Of a stretch of DNA of 64,000 bases, positions 21,225-32,019 are shown piece after piece. This stretch comes from Parelaphostrongylus tenuis. Its lineage: Eukaryota; Nematoda; Chromadorea; Rhabditida; Metastrongylidae. The position numbers and the translations under genes are program-made. The notes under the pieces are model-generated. The model made no database searches, was not told where the DNA came from, and saw only the letters and a program-made list of their open reading frames with translations. Position 1 is the stretch's first letter. Every line of letters starts with the position of its first letter. The stretch spans positions 124,001-188,000 of the forward strand of contig JAHQIW010004658.1 of assembly GCA_019055375.1 (NCBI GenBank). The letters are read 5' to 3'.

Positions 21225-21487
21225 AAAGGCCCTGAGTGATGCACAAAACTTTCCCTCTACTCTAGATGGGAGCTGAACTCGTGTCTCAGTTATATCGAGG
21301 GCGCATATTACCACTACACCAACGACGCATTGCAGCTGTCAACAACCACCCATTAACGGGTTTGGTGTGATAAACATTTATCGGCATCAAACCCGGTTAA
21401 GCCACTCCCCCTTCGTAGTGAAATGCCGGTTCAACTCCCGCTTTTGACCCAGAACTTTTTGCAAATCGCTCAACATTCTTGGATTCA
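21225..21487. mobile_element. N1 long foldback, decayed
   Basis: CCTGAGTGATGCACAAAACT to AATCGCTCAACATTCTTGG, tRNA-like pieces in both arms, centre CGGGTTTGGTGTGATAAAC. Confidence 0.7.
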
Positions 21488-21559
21488 AACTTCCTGTTAC
21501 TTAGATTTCTTATGGTACTTTTGCACTCCGTCATTATTGATTGTTAGTTGGGTATTATT

Positions 21560-22400
21560 GTACAATTAGGTCGTTCCGTAAGTTCTCGCACAAGGACAAT
21601 TAGCACCAAATTCATTATCCAGAAGTAGAGTGGTGTGCAAAAACGTTTGCGTCAGCCGGGATTTGAACCCAGATCTTACTCTTTCCGGGAACATGTGCTA
21701 AACCGTTGCACTATCGACCGGAAAAAGTAAGATGTGGGTTCGAATCCCGGCTGACGCAAACGTTTTTGCACACCACTCTACATCATTGCGTTTATAAAAA
21801 CATCATAACACCGCAATAGGCGGTCAAACAAAATGATTTCGGATTGATTATCCAGAAGTAATTAGAATAGTATGACTCTGGTATCGCCGAATTGCTCATT
21901 TTCTTGCCAGCAGTTTAGTATACAACTTGCCTATACTTGCTTTGAGATGGAGCTGTCTTGGGAACAAATTCGCTTGATACCCATGCACGAATGGCGTGTA
22001 AGGGAATATGCTAGTGAGGCGGCGAGCAAGATTACTGGAGCTTCCCGTGGACGGCCCAAATGCTACTGGTCCTCCAGACTCTTCTCTCCAGCTTCCACCT
22101 TCGTGAACTACCTCTTAGCCCTCTTAGCCGTCCTTTCTGCAAAAGTATCATCGTTCCCAGCTCCATTAATCTTGCGCGCCGCTTCACTAGCGTTTTCCCC
22201 TACGCGCCATTTGTGCATGAGTAGCAAACGAATTTGTCCTCAAGCCAGCCCCATCTTTAGGGCAACCATAGGCAAGTTGTATACCGAAATTTTCGCAAGG
22301 GAATGCGCAATTCAAAGATACTACAGTCATGCAATTTCAGTTACTTCTGATTGATATTTTGATGTTTATTACCTTAGTGCCAAACCTGTAGAGCAACATA
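21560..22400. mobile_element. mariner-derived foldback split by a tRNA-like element
   Basis: Begins TTAGGTCGTTCCGTAAGTT (mariner-type end, also at 32298), contains [10 protein letters not shown] in the left arm (21944 on) and the inverted region from about 22070. A 219-bp tRNA-derived inverted dimer (21628-21846) interrupts it with a 14-bp target duplication. The long open frame across it is a chance effect of the palindrome. Confidence 0.8.
21628..21846. mobile_element. N1 inverted dimer with 14-bp target duplication
   Basis: Left arm lacks the far tail, right arm ends GGCGGTCAAACAAAATGATT. ATTATCCAGAAGTA flanks both sides (21614-21627, 21847-21860), splitting a mariner relic. Shows that N1 moves by a SINE-like mechanism. 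Confidence 0.9.
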
Positions 22401-22550
22401 ATGCTATTTATTTATTTACCCGACCTGTCATTACAAATCGCTTTTGTTCCCAGCACGTGCTTCGGTTCGTTGCCTCGCACTCAATCATTCTGCGAGGAGA
22501 TCTCACGAATTGCTTTGGCTGCTGTTTGAAGACATCGTTTGCTTTGTGAA

Positions 22551-23346
22551 TGTCACCAAGAGGGCCACGGACCAGATGATCCGCTTTCTTCATGGAAGGC
22601 CTAGAAGGAATATGTGATGCTCAACGAATTCCCACACTATGGAAAACCAGCTGGGCCACTCTCGTACGCTACAAGGAAAAGTAGAAGTCTCACTGGTTCC
22701 CGCTCAGGTCACTCGACGATCAACGAGGCGACCGGTTAAACAGGTGGTGAATGACAAAGAGTGCTAGTAGAGACGGTTCTTGCAATCGCGAAGGTGACCC
22801 AAGTTAGGGCGATTCGTCTATTGACTGAAAGCGTGGGTTGGGGGAGGGAGCCGAACCCTGCTGCAAGAAGATTTCGTTTTCTTTGAGAATGTCGTCAAGA
22901 AGACCATCGACCCTATGGTCCGATTTCTTCATGGAAGGCCTGGAAGCAAGATATGATGCTTAACGAATCCCCACAGTATGGAAAACCAACTGGGCCGCTC
23001 TCGTATGCTATAAGGAAGAGTATAAGTCTCACTGGTTCCCGCTCAGGTCACTCGACGATCAACGAGGCGACCGGTTGAACAGGTGGTGAATGACAAAGAG
23101 TGCTAGTAGAGACGGTTCTTGCAATCGCGAAGGTGACCCAAGTTAGGGCGATTCGTCTATTGACTGAAAGCGTGGGTTGGGGGAAGGAGCCGAACCCTGT
23201 TGCGAGAAGATTTCGTTTTCTTTGAGAATGTCGTCTAGAAGACCATCATCGACCCTATGGTCCGATTTTTTTATGAAGGACCTGGAGGAAGGATATGATG
23301 CTCAATGAATCCTCACAGCTTAGAGAACCCAGTGGGCTGCACTTGT
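22551..23346 (+). repeat. Three tandem ~340-bp units made from an RTE 3' end
   Basis: Starts of the repeated block at about 22551, 22889 and 23230 (spacing 338 and 341 bp). Each unit opens with a decayed RTE C-terminal coding piece (reads like WSDFFMEGLEG, DAQRIP, WATLVRYKEKW and LDDQR in broken frames) and continues with 150 bp of non-RTE sequence containing AGCGTGGGTTGGGGG. The third unit is incomplete. Tandem amplification of a retroelement tail is unusual. Confidence 0.8.
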
Positions 23347-23734
23347 ATGCAATAGGGGAAAATGGAAGTTTTGCTGGTAAAATGGTTCTCTTTGCAATCT
23401 CAGTGGTAGCCGGACTAAAGCGTTTGTCCATCGATTACAAGCGAGCGCTCAGGAAAGGAGTCGAGCCAACGCATTGCTTTTCACATCTCTTTCTGATACA
23501 CGGCGTCACTAACCACTGTGCTATCCGGCCTAATATGTGCATCTGATTGGTATTATTTGGGTGCCGTTGATATGAGACATTGATACTACCTATTTCTTTC
23601 TCATTTGTACTAGGCAAGCAGTATGAAGACTCTTCCAGTAGATATGTACGCATTTCGATATTGAACTCTATGCATCGTGTTCAAAAATTCTTATTTTGCC
23701 GCCTCTGTGCCAGAAAGAGTGGTAGATGAAAGAT

Positions 23735-23850
23735 AACCTCCGGTAGTGCATTGATTAGCATGCGTCCCAGGAAAGGAGAGATGCGGGTTCGACTCCTGGG
23801 TGAGATCCAGCGTTTTGCATGTTACTTAACTTTTTGGATCTACACATAAG
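23735..23850 (+). mobile_element. N1 tRNA-like element
   Basis: CTCCGGTAGTGCATTGATTAG, GCGGGTTCGACTCCTGGGTG, tail GCGTTTTGCATGTTACTTAAC. Confidence 0.65.
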
Positions 23851-24031
23851 ATCCGCACCTAAAATGCCCAATTCTGGAGTGTTCTGAGGGCTTCTGGATG
23901 TCTTTGAAGATGTTCTGAGCCTTTTTTCTTCGATCTTTGGTTATACTCATATGAAGCAACAGTTCCACACACACGCGTTTTTCGGCGTTTTCTCCATCAT
24001 CTGTGCCATTTTCTCGACTACTCGCCCTCTG

Positions 24032-24643
24032 TCATAGGGAATGTGCGCCGCAGAATGATAAACTGTAGTCAAGTGGAATTATGGTTCTCTCCGATCAGGA
24101 GGGGTTCAAATGGAATATCAATCTCATTCGCTGGAAATGAACTCTTCATAGGAGTGTTGGTAATCATTCGAGAGCTGAGACTTGAGGCTACAGCTCTACG
24201 TCGACGGTTCTTCAAAACACTTCTTTATAACACTGTAGTATTTGAAATAAAACCTTGTATTACAAAACCACGTGTTTTTTCTCTTATCTCGCTCAAATTT
24301 CGCTTAACGAAACTCCTTCCTCAGAGTGCTAGTACTCAAACTATAGCACAAGCTTCAAAGAACTCAAAAATGTGTTTGCTTTTTCTGAAAGCTCTTTTGA
24401 TCTTTTGATCTTCTCTGGTCTTTCGATTTGTGCTTTAAACCTCGCTGGACAGAGAAAAGTTCCTTTCCACGAATGAGATCGGTTTTCCATTTGTTCCCTC
24501 CTATTAACAAAGAACCGAATTATCACTGATCAGTTTTCTAGCAGTCGATGCCTTGTGGTTGGTATAAGCAATCTAGCACCTTCTGGTCAGTGATAATTCC
24601 AATTGACTACAGTTTATCATTTTGCGGCGCTTATTCCCTATGA
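24032..24643. mobile_element. Foldback DNA element of repeat family R4
   Basis: CATAGGGAATGTGCGCCGCA and GAATGATAAACTGTAGTCAA are inverted at 24603-24642. The interior carries the R4 block (CTCATTCGCTGG, AGGAGTGTTGGTAATCATTC, CTACAGCTCTACGTCGACGG) twice in opposite orientation. Confidence 0.75.
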
Positions 24644-24652
24644 TGGGTGGAA

Positions 24653-24675
24653 GGGGGGGGGGGGGGGGGGGGGGA
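24653..24675. repeat. Poly-G run
   Basis: More than 20 G in a row, just outside the R4 foldback; its length may be a sequencing estimate. Confidence 0.9.
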
Positions 24676-24959
24676 GCAAATGGCACTCATGACGACGAAA
24701 ACGTCGAAACAATCCGAACTGTTGCTTCGAATAGGGTAACCATACCTCGAAAAGACGGGGTCAGAAACATTCCCGAAGACTGTATGTGAACGTTTTAACA
24801 AAGTCTGTGATAAATAGCTGATTAAAGATGCTTTTAAATGGAGAATTTATGCCTCTTCGAGATCAAACGAAGCTGCTGGAGAGAAAAGTTACCTATAACG
24901 CATCTAGCTACTACTCACGCTATCACTAGAACAGTAGGGCCGATTTTACCCGGAGTTTT

Positions 24960-25137
24960 TCAAGAACTTCCCGTCTGATTGAGGAGAAGAGACTTTGAGG
25001 AAAGGCGGGGGAATTCTTCGAGTACACCTGGAGTGGTGAATAGCAATTGAGCGGGGGCGATGGATGAGACGTCCAATAACAATCGAAAGGCGTCAACATC
25101 GTCGACGGTGATGTCATTCCTGGAGAATTGTGTTTTC
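24960..25137 (-). CDS. Candidate terminal exon, unknown protein
   Basis: An acceptor (CCCATAG on the minus strand) opens a frame of 58 residues to a TGA at 24962-24960. The peptide has normal composition: acidic ITVDDVDAF, then RLLLDVSSIAPAQLLF, TPGVLEEFPRLSSKSLLL. I do not recognise the family and did not find the preceding exon. It lies between two interspersed repeats and could be a relic of an autonomous element. Confidence 0.3.
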
Positions 25138-25239
25138 CTATGGGATGTCAAACGTTATTTACCTAGTCAAGTTAGTCTAAGGAATCTCTACGATCCTCGA
25201 ATTTTTCCGTATCATCAATCGAAGCGACACCTTTCGTGA

Positions 25240-25400
25240 TCTACCGTACCACAAATAGAGTGACGGTACTTTGTGGTTATAACGGGACAGATGAAAAGCC
25301 GATCTCCATTGCTGGAGAGGAACTATCCATAGGAGTGCTAGAAATCAGCCATTCGAAAGCTGAGATTTCAGAGTACAACCCCAGCGTCGAAGGTCGGTCT
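25240..25400 (+). repeat. Repeat family R4 fragment
   Basis: CCGATCTCCATTGCTGGAG, ATAGGAGTGCTAGAAATC, AAGCTGAGATTTCAGAG. Confidence 0.5.
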
Positions 25401-25489
25401 TTCATTTGCTCCCTTATAACCAAAAATACCCAAGAACTTCATGTTTACCCCGATTTTTCCCTAGTTATCGGTATTTTTGAGGATGCGGT

Positions 25490-25975
25490 AAAGTTCATTC
25501 AAAGAACTGATTGATATGCAAAACTCTGGACCTCAGGCGGGAGTTGAACCCGCGACTCACGCTCACCCGGGAGCGCGTACTACCGACTGCACCGTCGAGG
25601 CCACCACTGCTTAGCTATCACCCTATTCACTTCGATAGTATGAAATTTGAGCGTGAGGAAATATGTTCTAGGAATAAATTAATTCTGTCTTCTATCTTAC
25701 AGTTCTTTTTTTCATAATGGAGACCAAAGAATATTTCCTTGACGGTCGCGGGCGGAATTTCCTGTTTTCCCTAGTTTCCTCTGTCAGACACTTCGCCTTC
25801 GTCGTCGCCTTTTGTGTGCAAATTTTCGTTTGAACTATTCCATCTAGGCTTCCATAACTATATATCCAATGATGTTGAGTGATCTACGATGCTTTGAACC
25901 TCGAGCGGGAGTTGAACCCACGTCTCACCTTTTCTCGATGCGCGTGCTAACCACTGCACTACCGAGGCTCTCATT
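25490..25975 (-). mobile_element. Two N1 tRNA-like elements, same orientation
   Basis: Copies at about 25495-25610 and 25865-25972, each with an inverse B box (GGCGGGAGTTGAACCCGCG; GAGCGGGAGTTGAACCCACG). Confidence 0.7.
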
Positions 25976-26144
25976 CTGCTAACAATCTTTCTGCGATGTC
26001 ATCAAAGATGAATCTGAGACCTAACTATCATCTTTTCAAATTTTTTAAAGTCTATTTTCGCTTCAGCTTCTGAAAAGCGACCCGAAAATGCTGAGATTTG
26101 CATAGTAGATGTGATATGGTGAATAAATGATAAATCGCAGAAAG

Positions 26145-26250
26145 GAACCTTGGTAGAACAGTGGTTAGCACGAATCCTCGGAAAGGGGGAGACGCGGGTT
26201 CAGATCCTGCCCGAGCTCCAAGCTTTTGCACATCATTCAACAGTAATGGA
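26145..26250 (+). mobile_element. N1 tRNA-like element
   Basis: CCTTGGTAGAACAGTGGTTAG, GCGGGTTCAGATCCTGCCCG, tail TTTTGCACATCATTCAAC. Confidence 0.65.
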
Positions 26251-26974
26251 TATTCACAAATTTTTACAATCTTTCTAGTCTTCGAACATTTCACGTGTTG
26301 TTTCGACTCCTGTTTGAGGATTTCGTCGTCTTCGTGAATGTTGCAGGATAGTGGATGGGCAGTTCTCCTCTTGGTCTTGGGCGAATCTGAACTAAGACGT
26401 TCGGAAAGGCGCTTGTGGATCGATTGTAGAGAGTGTAGCGGTAAGGGATCGAACCAGCGCTTCGCTTCCTGATCGTCCGCATCACTAACCATTTGGAGAG
26501 CGCGATTTAGGCTTTATATTTTAGATTTAGGCACTCTATTATACGTCTACAGTGTGTGTGTGTTTTTTTTTTGGGTCTTCTCCTCGAACGTCGTAGAATA
26601 CTGCTTGAGCGCGTCTCGTTGCAGTGTTGAGGAGAGACAGGCTGAGGCGTTCCATAAGGCCTTTGTTATTGACGGCCGGAGAGTGTGGGGCTGGGATTCA
26701 GCCCCATGTGCGCCGCGACGTGCGCCACTGCCACTCGGCCATGGCGCCGCCTGCAACCAACATTATCGCATAAATGGTGATAAATAAGGCCCTATCATGG
26801 ATTCACAAGCATGAATTGCGTGTTCCCCTGCTAGCCGCTAGTTGTTAGAGAAAGTTCTTTTGGCATTTGAAAGGAAATTTCTGTGGAATGTTTCTCTTTC
26901 TCTGCTCTTATCATTTTTCGTTGACACACCAGAAACCTCGAGTGATATCTCATATTGTCATATCATATCGATAT

Positions 26975-27110
26975 ATCTCATCGTCCCCGGATAGGATGAA
27001 ACGCGGGTTCGATTCCCGTCTGAGGCCGTGTTTTTGCTCACCACTCAATTCTCTTAGTTATATAAGCAACATCATAACACTGCGAAAAAAAAGCAGTAGA
27101 AATACCATAA
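26975..27110 (+). mobile_element. N1 element, 5'-truncated
   Basis: Starts in the anticodon region (CGTCCCCGGATAGGATG), complete tail through AGCAGTAGAAATACC. 5' truncation is typical of reverse-transcribed insertions. Confidence 0.7.
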
Positions 27111-27529
27111 TTTCGAAGTATGATACCTCATAATGAAAACATCGATGTAATGGTCCGAAGCGATCATTTTCCGTCTTTTCCTCGCTGTTCTTCCCCTTTT
27201 TTTGTTGTTGTTTTTCTTTTTTGTTGGCTAAGAGCAGATCGATTCCGTCTCCAGTCCCCCGTTGTCACGCAGCAGCAGCAGCTGTGTATAGTGCGAACGT
27301 GCCATCGTCGTCGCCAGTCTGCCCGCCTTTGGTTTTGATTTCGGGTCGGTTTGTATCGATTTACTGGATTTAGTATCGATTTCCTATCGTATTGATCTGG
27401 AAATCTGATCGATACGATGCTGTATTTTGGACTTCCAGGTGACAGGGCGACCGAATCGAGTCGTGAGGTTACTGTTGTCTGTCACCGAGGATTCTATATC
27501 TTACCGCTCTTATGGCAGTGTCATGATGT

Positions 27530-28180
27530 CATAGTGATATATCCAGGGATGTTAAGTCGTGTGCAAAAGTTTTGGCCTCGGCCGGGAGCTGGACCCGCGT
27601 CTCATTCTTACCCAGGGAGGGTGCGTGCTAACCAGTGAACCACGGAGACCTACGCTTTGCTGCTAGTCTTTCTGGTAGAACCCTAGCAAAGATTTCATTG
27701 TAGGGACATACGAAAGGTTTTAGAACGCTTCAGTGGTACTTGTGATAAGGTGAGATTCCCTCTAAAGCCCTCCTCTAAATGATAGATACTTCAAAAATTC
27801 TTTTTATTTGACCGCTGTCAGCGATTGTGTGATGTTACAGATATACCCAGTAGTATTGAGTGATGTGGAAACTTTGACACCAGGCTGGAATCGAACTAGC
27901 ATTTCACCCTTTACAGGGGTACAGCTAACCAGTTGCTCCGTCAGCGCCTATTTTGTCACCACTCTTTTACGCTACAAGGCATCAATCTGACAGCAACCAA
28001 CCGTCAGCAGTTTGGCCTAGCATTTCTTCAGCATTCCTCCTGGATACGCTGACGGATATTGGAAATATGGGATCACCAAGAATTCTTTTATTTTAGCGCT
28101 TTTATTGGTGGTATGATGAGAGCGGGTTCGATTTCCGTCTGACGTCAGAGTTTTGCACATCACTCAGCATCATCGGATTA
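27530..28180. mobile_element. Three N1 tRNA-like pieces
   Basis: Minus copies at 27535-27655 and 27835-27950, plus fragment at 28115-28175 (GGGTTCGATTTCCGTCTGACG). Confidence 0.6.
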
Positions 28181-28689
28181 CTATTTCCTTGAACGGGAAG
28201 GAGCGCAAGTGTACATTTGTCGCATCATCTAGAGTTGACTGCAAGGTTTCGTGGGTGGGAAATATCTCATTAGATTCCCGATGATGGGAAAATAATGTCT
28301 TACTTGTTGACTAGTTCGTTAGAATACGTGATTGTCTCGTTTTATCCCAAGAAAGACATCTGCCTAGTTCGTGTTGCCGTGGTGATTTCTGGATACTTGG
28401 CCGAGAGAACTTGCTGAATCACTCGTACTCTAACCTTCTCCCAGAAGGATCTTCATCAGTCTTAACTTTCACAGTAAAACCATGAACTAGAGGAGTCTCA
28501 CGTCTGAATTTGATAATAGTCTCTTCCCTAATGTCTTGGGATCAGCGTGTCTATTGATTCGGATATGAATATCTGAAAGTAAGTTTCACTTTTGGCTCCC
28601 CGAGGAAGCGGGCGCGTGAGCGAATTGGAAGACCGACGTTAGTTTTTTAAAATGTTATTGCTCTTATTTCATGGTTACGATGTTGTAAT

Positions 28690-28925
28690 TGTACAACTAA
28701 TGATGCTGAGTGGTATACAAAAGTCTCGACCCTACCGGGAATCGAACCCGCGAATCATTCATGCCAAGGGCGTGTGCTAGTACTACACCAACGGCGTGAA
28801 CTCGGGTTGCTGCCGGCTTTGATGGCTCATATCGTAGAGTGGTAGCAGAGCTGTAGCTCCAGGATGAGGCACTGGTTCAACTTCCTTCTGAGATTGGAAA
28901 TTTTGCCTAACACCCGGCATTCTTG
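28690..28925. mobile_element. N1 foldback
   Basis: Minus half 28690-28800 (CCGGGAATCGAACCCGCG) and plus half 28835-28920 facing each other. Confidence 0.6.
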
Positions 28926-28947
28926 GTTAATCAAACAAAGTTTCCGA

Positions 28948-29222
28948 CATTGGTCAATCACCAAGGAATGAGGCATCCATTCGTCTTCAATTCTGAACTT
29001 CGTTTGAGGCGATAGAGTGCATATCTGGCCTTTAGAATTACTGGCGCGGACTCCCGCTCTGTCGAGTCAGCGCTGCTTATCTCCTAGGCATGTCTGAGAC
29101 CAGCCTAGTGCGAATTTCGCGGACCCTGGAGGGATGGCATGACTTGGTGAGTCTGGAGCGTGGTCAAAACACCGACCTTGTGTGCGGCACAGAACACCTC
29201 TAACCACTGCGCATGCGCTCCT
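28948..29222 (-). mobile_element. tRNA-derived SINE S1
   Basis: Diverged full copy with GAGCGCATGCGCAGTGG head on the minus strand; its head abuts a TACATG-rich microsatellite. Confidence 0.75.
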
Positions 29223-29224
29223 CG

Positions 29225-29324
29225 GTGTACATGTACATATATACATATACATGTACACGTATGATGCATGCGTCTATGTAGTATGTACATGTATATGCTG
29301 CACATATATACATGTATATATATG

Positions 29325-29363
<39 letters not shown>

Positions 29364-29365
29364 GG
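29225..29365. repeat. TACATG/TATA microsatellite
   Basis: Mixed TACATG and TA repeats directly at the head of a SINE. Confidence 0.85.
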
Positions 29366-29750
29366 ATGCGCACATAACAATACTTCGTAGCACATTGACC
29401 TTACATGGAACCCAAATCTTCTACAGTTCATGTAACCGCCGACATATGTATTCCCTTGGTAACCCTCTCATAAGCCCCTTACCTTCGAGAATGTGCTCCT
29501 AAACCTTCAGTAACTTTTTATTATCAGTGATGTTTGTGTTGTGTTCAGAAGATACTTTTTGCTCTGTTATCGCTTCACCCTTTGTGTTTGCTTCGACCTC
29601 CTGAGCGTGAAGCACCCACGTATCTACTCTGTCAAATTATTATACCTTTATTTCGAGTGTTTTTTCTTAGGATCACGCTCAAATTTCAACAGATCTCTTC
29701 ATTATTGTTTGAGCCAACATACCATGTGGTCTGGTAAGGGCTCTTGTACG

Positions 29751-29794
29751 GCCCGATGCGCGTGTTTCCACCTTGCAGTTCTCGTCAGTCGGGC
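29751..29794 (-). ncRNA. Hammerhead motif, weakened
   Basis: Minus strand: GCCCGA, CTGACGA, stem II region, GAAA, CACGCG, CA, TCGGGC. Stem I is perfect; the U next to the cleavage site is C. Confidence 0.7.
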
Positions 29795-30164
29795 AGAACC
29801 CGTCGTCTTTCAGTCTTTCTACGAGCAAATCCGCTCGGGAGCCTGCTCTCCCTACAGAAAGGTATCGAAGACGAACGATTTACACTTTAAGTCAAGTGAA
29901 AATATCACCGAACCTACAGTGTTTTACACTCGATTGCTCTTTGGCTGGTGTTTTCATAATGTTATACATTTAGAAAAAAAAATTCGAAGTAAAGGTATAA
30001 TGTTATGAAAATACCAGAAAAAGAGAAATCGAGTGTAAAACACTGTAGGTTCGGTGATATTTTCACTTGACTTACAGTGTACATCGTTCGTCTTCGATAC
30101 CTCTCTGTAGGGAGAGCAGGCTCCCGAGAGGATTGGCTAAAAAGATTGAAAGACGGCGGGTTCT

Positions 30165-30207
30165 GCCCGACTAACGAGACTGTAAGTTCGAAACACGTGT
30201 ATCGGGC
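30165..30207 (+). ncRNA. Hammerhead motif, core mutated
   Basis: GCCCGA, CTAACGA (core G to A), GACTGTAAGTTC, GAAA, CACGTG, TA, TCGGGC. Stem I is perfect. Confidence 0.75.
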
Positions 30208-30394
30208 TGTACAAGAGCCCATTACCAGACCACATGACATGTTGGCTCAAATAATAATAAAGAGATCTACTCTGTCGAACGATTTGCTGGTTTGAACATC
30301 AGCAAACGATTTGTTTGCTGGGATGATCGAAAGATATTGTTGTTTTTATCGCTGACAGCTATTCTTTTTACCTTCCAATTGGCTATTTTGAGAC

Positions 30395-30790
30395 CTCGCT
30401 CAAAAATTCAATATAGTCTGATAGAATGTTTCAAGCTTCTCAGAGGTCTGATAAAGGCACCTGGAGTGCTAGACGTGCTTAAAACATTCTAACAGGTTAT
30501 ATTGAACCTTTAGGCGAGGTCTTATAATAGTCGACTGGAAGGTATTGATGTATATACTGGCGAAACGGCCGCGAGCCGTGCAAGTACAATCGACAATCAA
30601 TCATTGTGAAAGAAGGTCACATTAAGTGATTTTCCCACTTGACGAAAAGTGATTCATCTTCGACGTCGCTACTTTGCGAAAGGCATGTGCTACTGATGAG
30701 GCGGGCGAGTAAACCGAAACGTAGGTCTAGCCCTCGAGGTCTCTTTAACAGACGTCTGAAGGGTTTCGAAACATCTGTTAAACTATTCTA
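30395..30790 (+). mobile_element. Related repeat (family C) with a hammerhead-like motif
   Basis: Ends resemble the main family (GAGACCTCGCTC, AATTCAATATA), and the body keeps the order GTATATACTGG, CACTTGAC, TTCGACGTCGCTA before the ribozyme. Related pieces occur at 1-60, 37040-37130 and 38940-39200. Confidence 0.5.
30686..30732 (+). ncRNA. Hammerhead-like motif, family C
   Basis: GTGCTA, CTGATGA (perfect core), GGCGGGCGAGTAAACC, GAAA, CGTAGG, TC, TAGCCC. Stem I pairs at five of six positions, and TC before the cut is the classic GUC-type site. Stem II has only two firm pairs. Confidence 0.5.
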
Positions 30791-31730
30791 CTTTATCTCT
30801 CTGCTTCTCTAATACGGAAGGAAATAATCGCATTTATTTTGCTAGAGTATTAGAGGATTTAAATCCCTATCGACTTGCGTAGGAGTTACATATCTTGGTC
30901 TTTCCTTGGTCCTACTCGAAATTGTTCACAAGCCGGTGCTCTCCAAGTTCCCTACTGGATTGGTAGAGTTTATTGGAGTTCTAACTGGTAAATCAAGACA
31001 ATTATTCAGTAGAGAAGCAGTGGTTTCTTCTAGCGAAAAGCTCAGACTTCTTCTCATTGTTGATTATGATTAGGAAGACTTATGTCCTGATACGATAAAG
31101 TATATCGATACTGCGCATCAGGAATCGTTTTCGATCTCCAGACAATTCCAACTAGAAACCAGTGTTCAAATATCACGGGCAAATATGGCGTGAATGTGAT
31201 TCAGAACGAATGAGACATTCACTGTCGATCGATGTGGGTGGTGGGCCAACGAACAATTTCGGTGGGTGGATGGTGCAAACTGGCTCTCAAAGAAGTTTGG
31301 TTACTTAACCTTCGCATGGTTCACGTCGTTACATTCGATGTTTTTCCGTACAATGAGCCATTGCTAATCGCCTCAGTTCGCAATTTCTCCGAGGAATTTT
31401 TTCTTCAACCAAATTTTTTTGTTAGTTAAGCCAATAGCACAAAGCTAATAGAAATAAATTTGATCGGCTAACGATCAGACGTCGCTGTCATCTTCAAAGC
31501 CAATCATTCAAGTCTATTGTCGTCTACAATCGCTCATCTTCGCTCTAATTCTTCATCTTGGAAAGAAAAAGGAAAAAATTGCCCAAACCGACTATCGATT
31601 TACCTCGGTTAGATCAGTAATTCTTTCTGTTGAGCAGTTCCTAGGTAATAATAATAGTATTTATTGAATATTAGTGATGCAATACAACAGCACAACGTAG
31701 TAGTGCAGCATAAATAGTTCGGTAATCGTG

Positions 31731-31765
31731 GTGCTAACGTTTCGGAGAGACTCGCCTTCTTCAGA
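31731..31765 (-). ncRNA. Penelope-type hammerhead-like motif
   Basis: Minus strand: CTGAAGA, AGGCGAG, loop, CTCTCC, GAAACGTTAGC. The sequence upstream (CCTTTCCAGGCT) is shared with 31889 and 45955, so these are copies of one repeat; this copy and 31889 face each other as an inverted repeat. Confidence 0.4.
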
Positions 31766-31879
31766 GCCTGGAAAGGTCAAATTGATTCGCAAATCATTCA
31801 GTCAAAAACCTCCATAAATTCAGCAGAAAACGTGAGGTTATGGGGTTTTCGACTGAGTGATTTGAGGATCAATTTGACC

Positions 31880-31925
31880 TTTCCAGGCTCTGACGAAGGC
31901 GAGCCTCGCCGGAACGTTAGCACTA
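31880..31925 (+). ncRNA. Penelope-type hammerhead-like motif
   Basis: CTGACGA, then a perfect stem GGCGAG-C-CTCGCC, then GGAACGTTAGCAC; GAAA has become GGAA. Inverted partner of 31731-31765 across about 115 bp. Confidence 0.4.
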
Positions 31926-32019
31926 CGATGGAACTAGTGAGAAAGGAAAGAACTAAAACGAAGGCGAAGATCGACGAGGACAAGCGATCATGAACGGCAA
32001 TCTACTTGATTCATCTACT

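Larger units (their letters stand above)
29634..30264. mobile_element. Hammerhead element, inverted dimer with 12-bp target duplication
   Basis: Left unit minus, right unit plus, meeting near 29975. ATCTACTCTGTC flanks both sides (29622-29633 and 30265-30276). Long open frames across it are palindrome effects. Confidence 0.85.

Noticed and set aside
21872..22354. 160-codon open frame
   Set aside because: Runs through the two arms of a mariner-derived palindrome; only the first 40 residues are transposase-like and the rest is antisense.
26052..26492. 146-codon minus-strand frame
   Set aside because: Covers an N1 tRNA-like element and tRNA-like sequence at 26430-26490; no splice or motif support.
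29541..30240. Overlapping open frames of 155 and 92 codons
   Set aside because: They are the two arms of a ribozyme-element palindrome read in opposite directions; the same peptide pieces recur.
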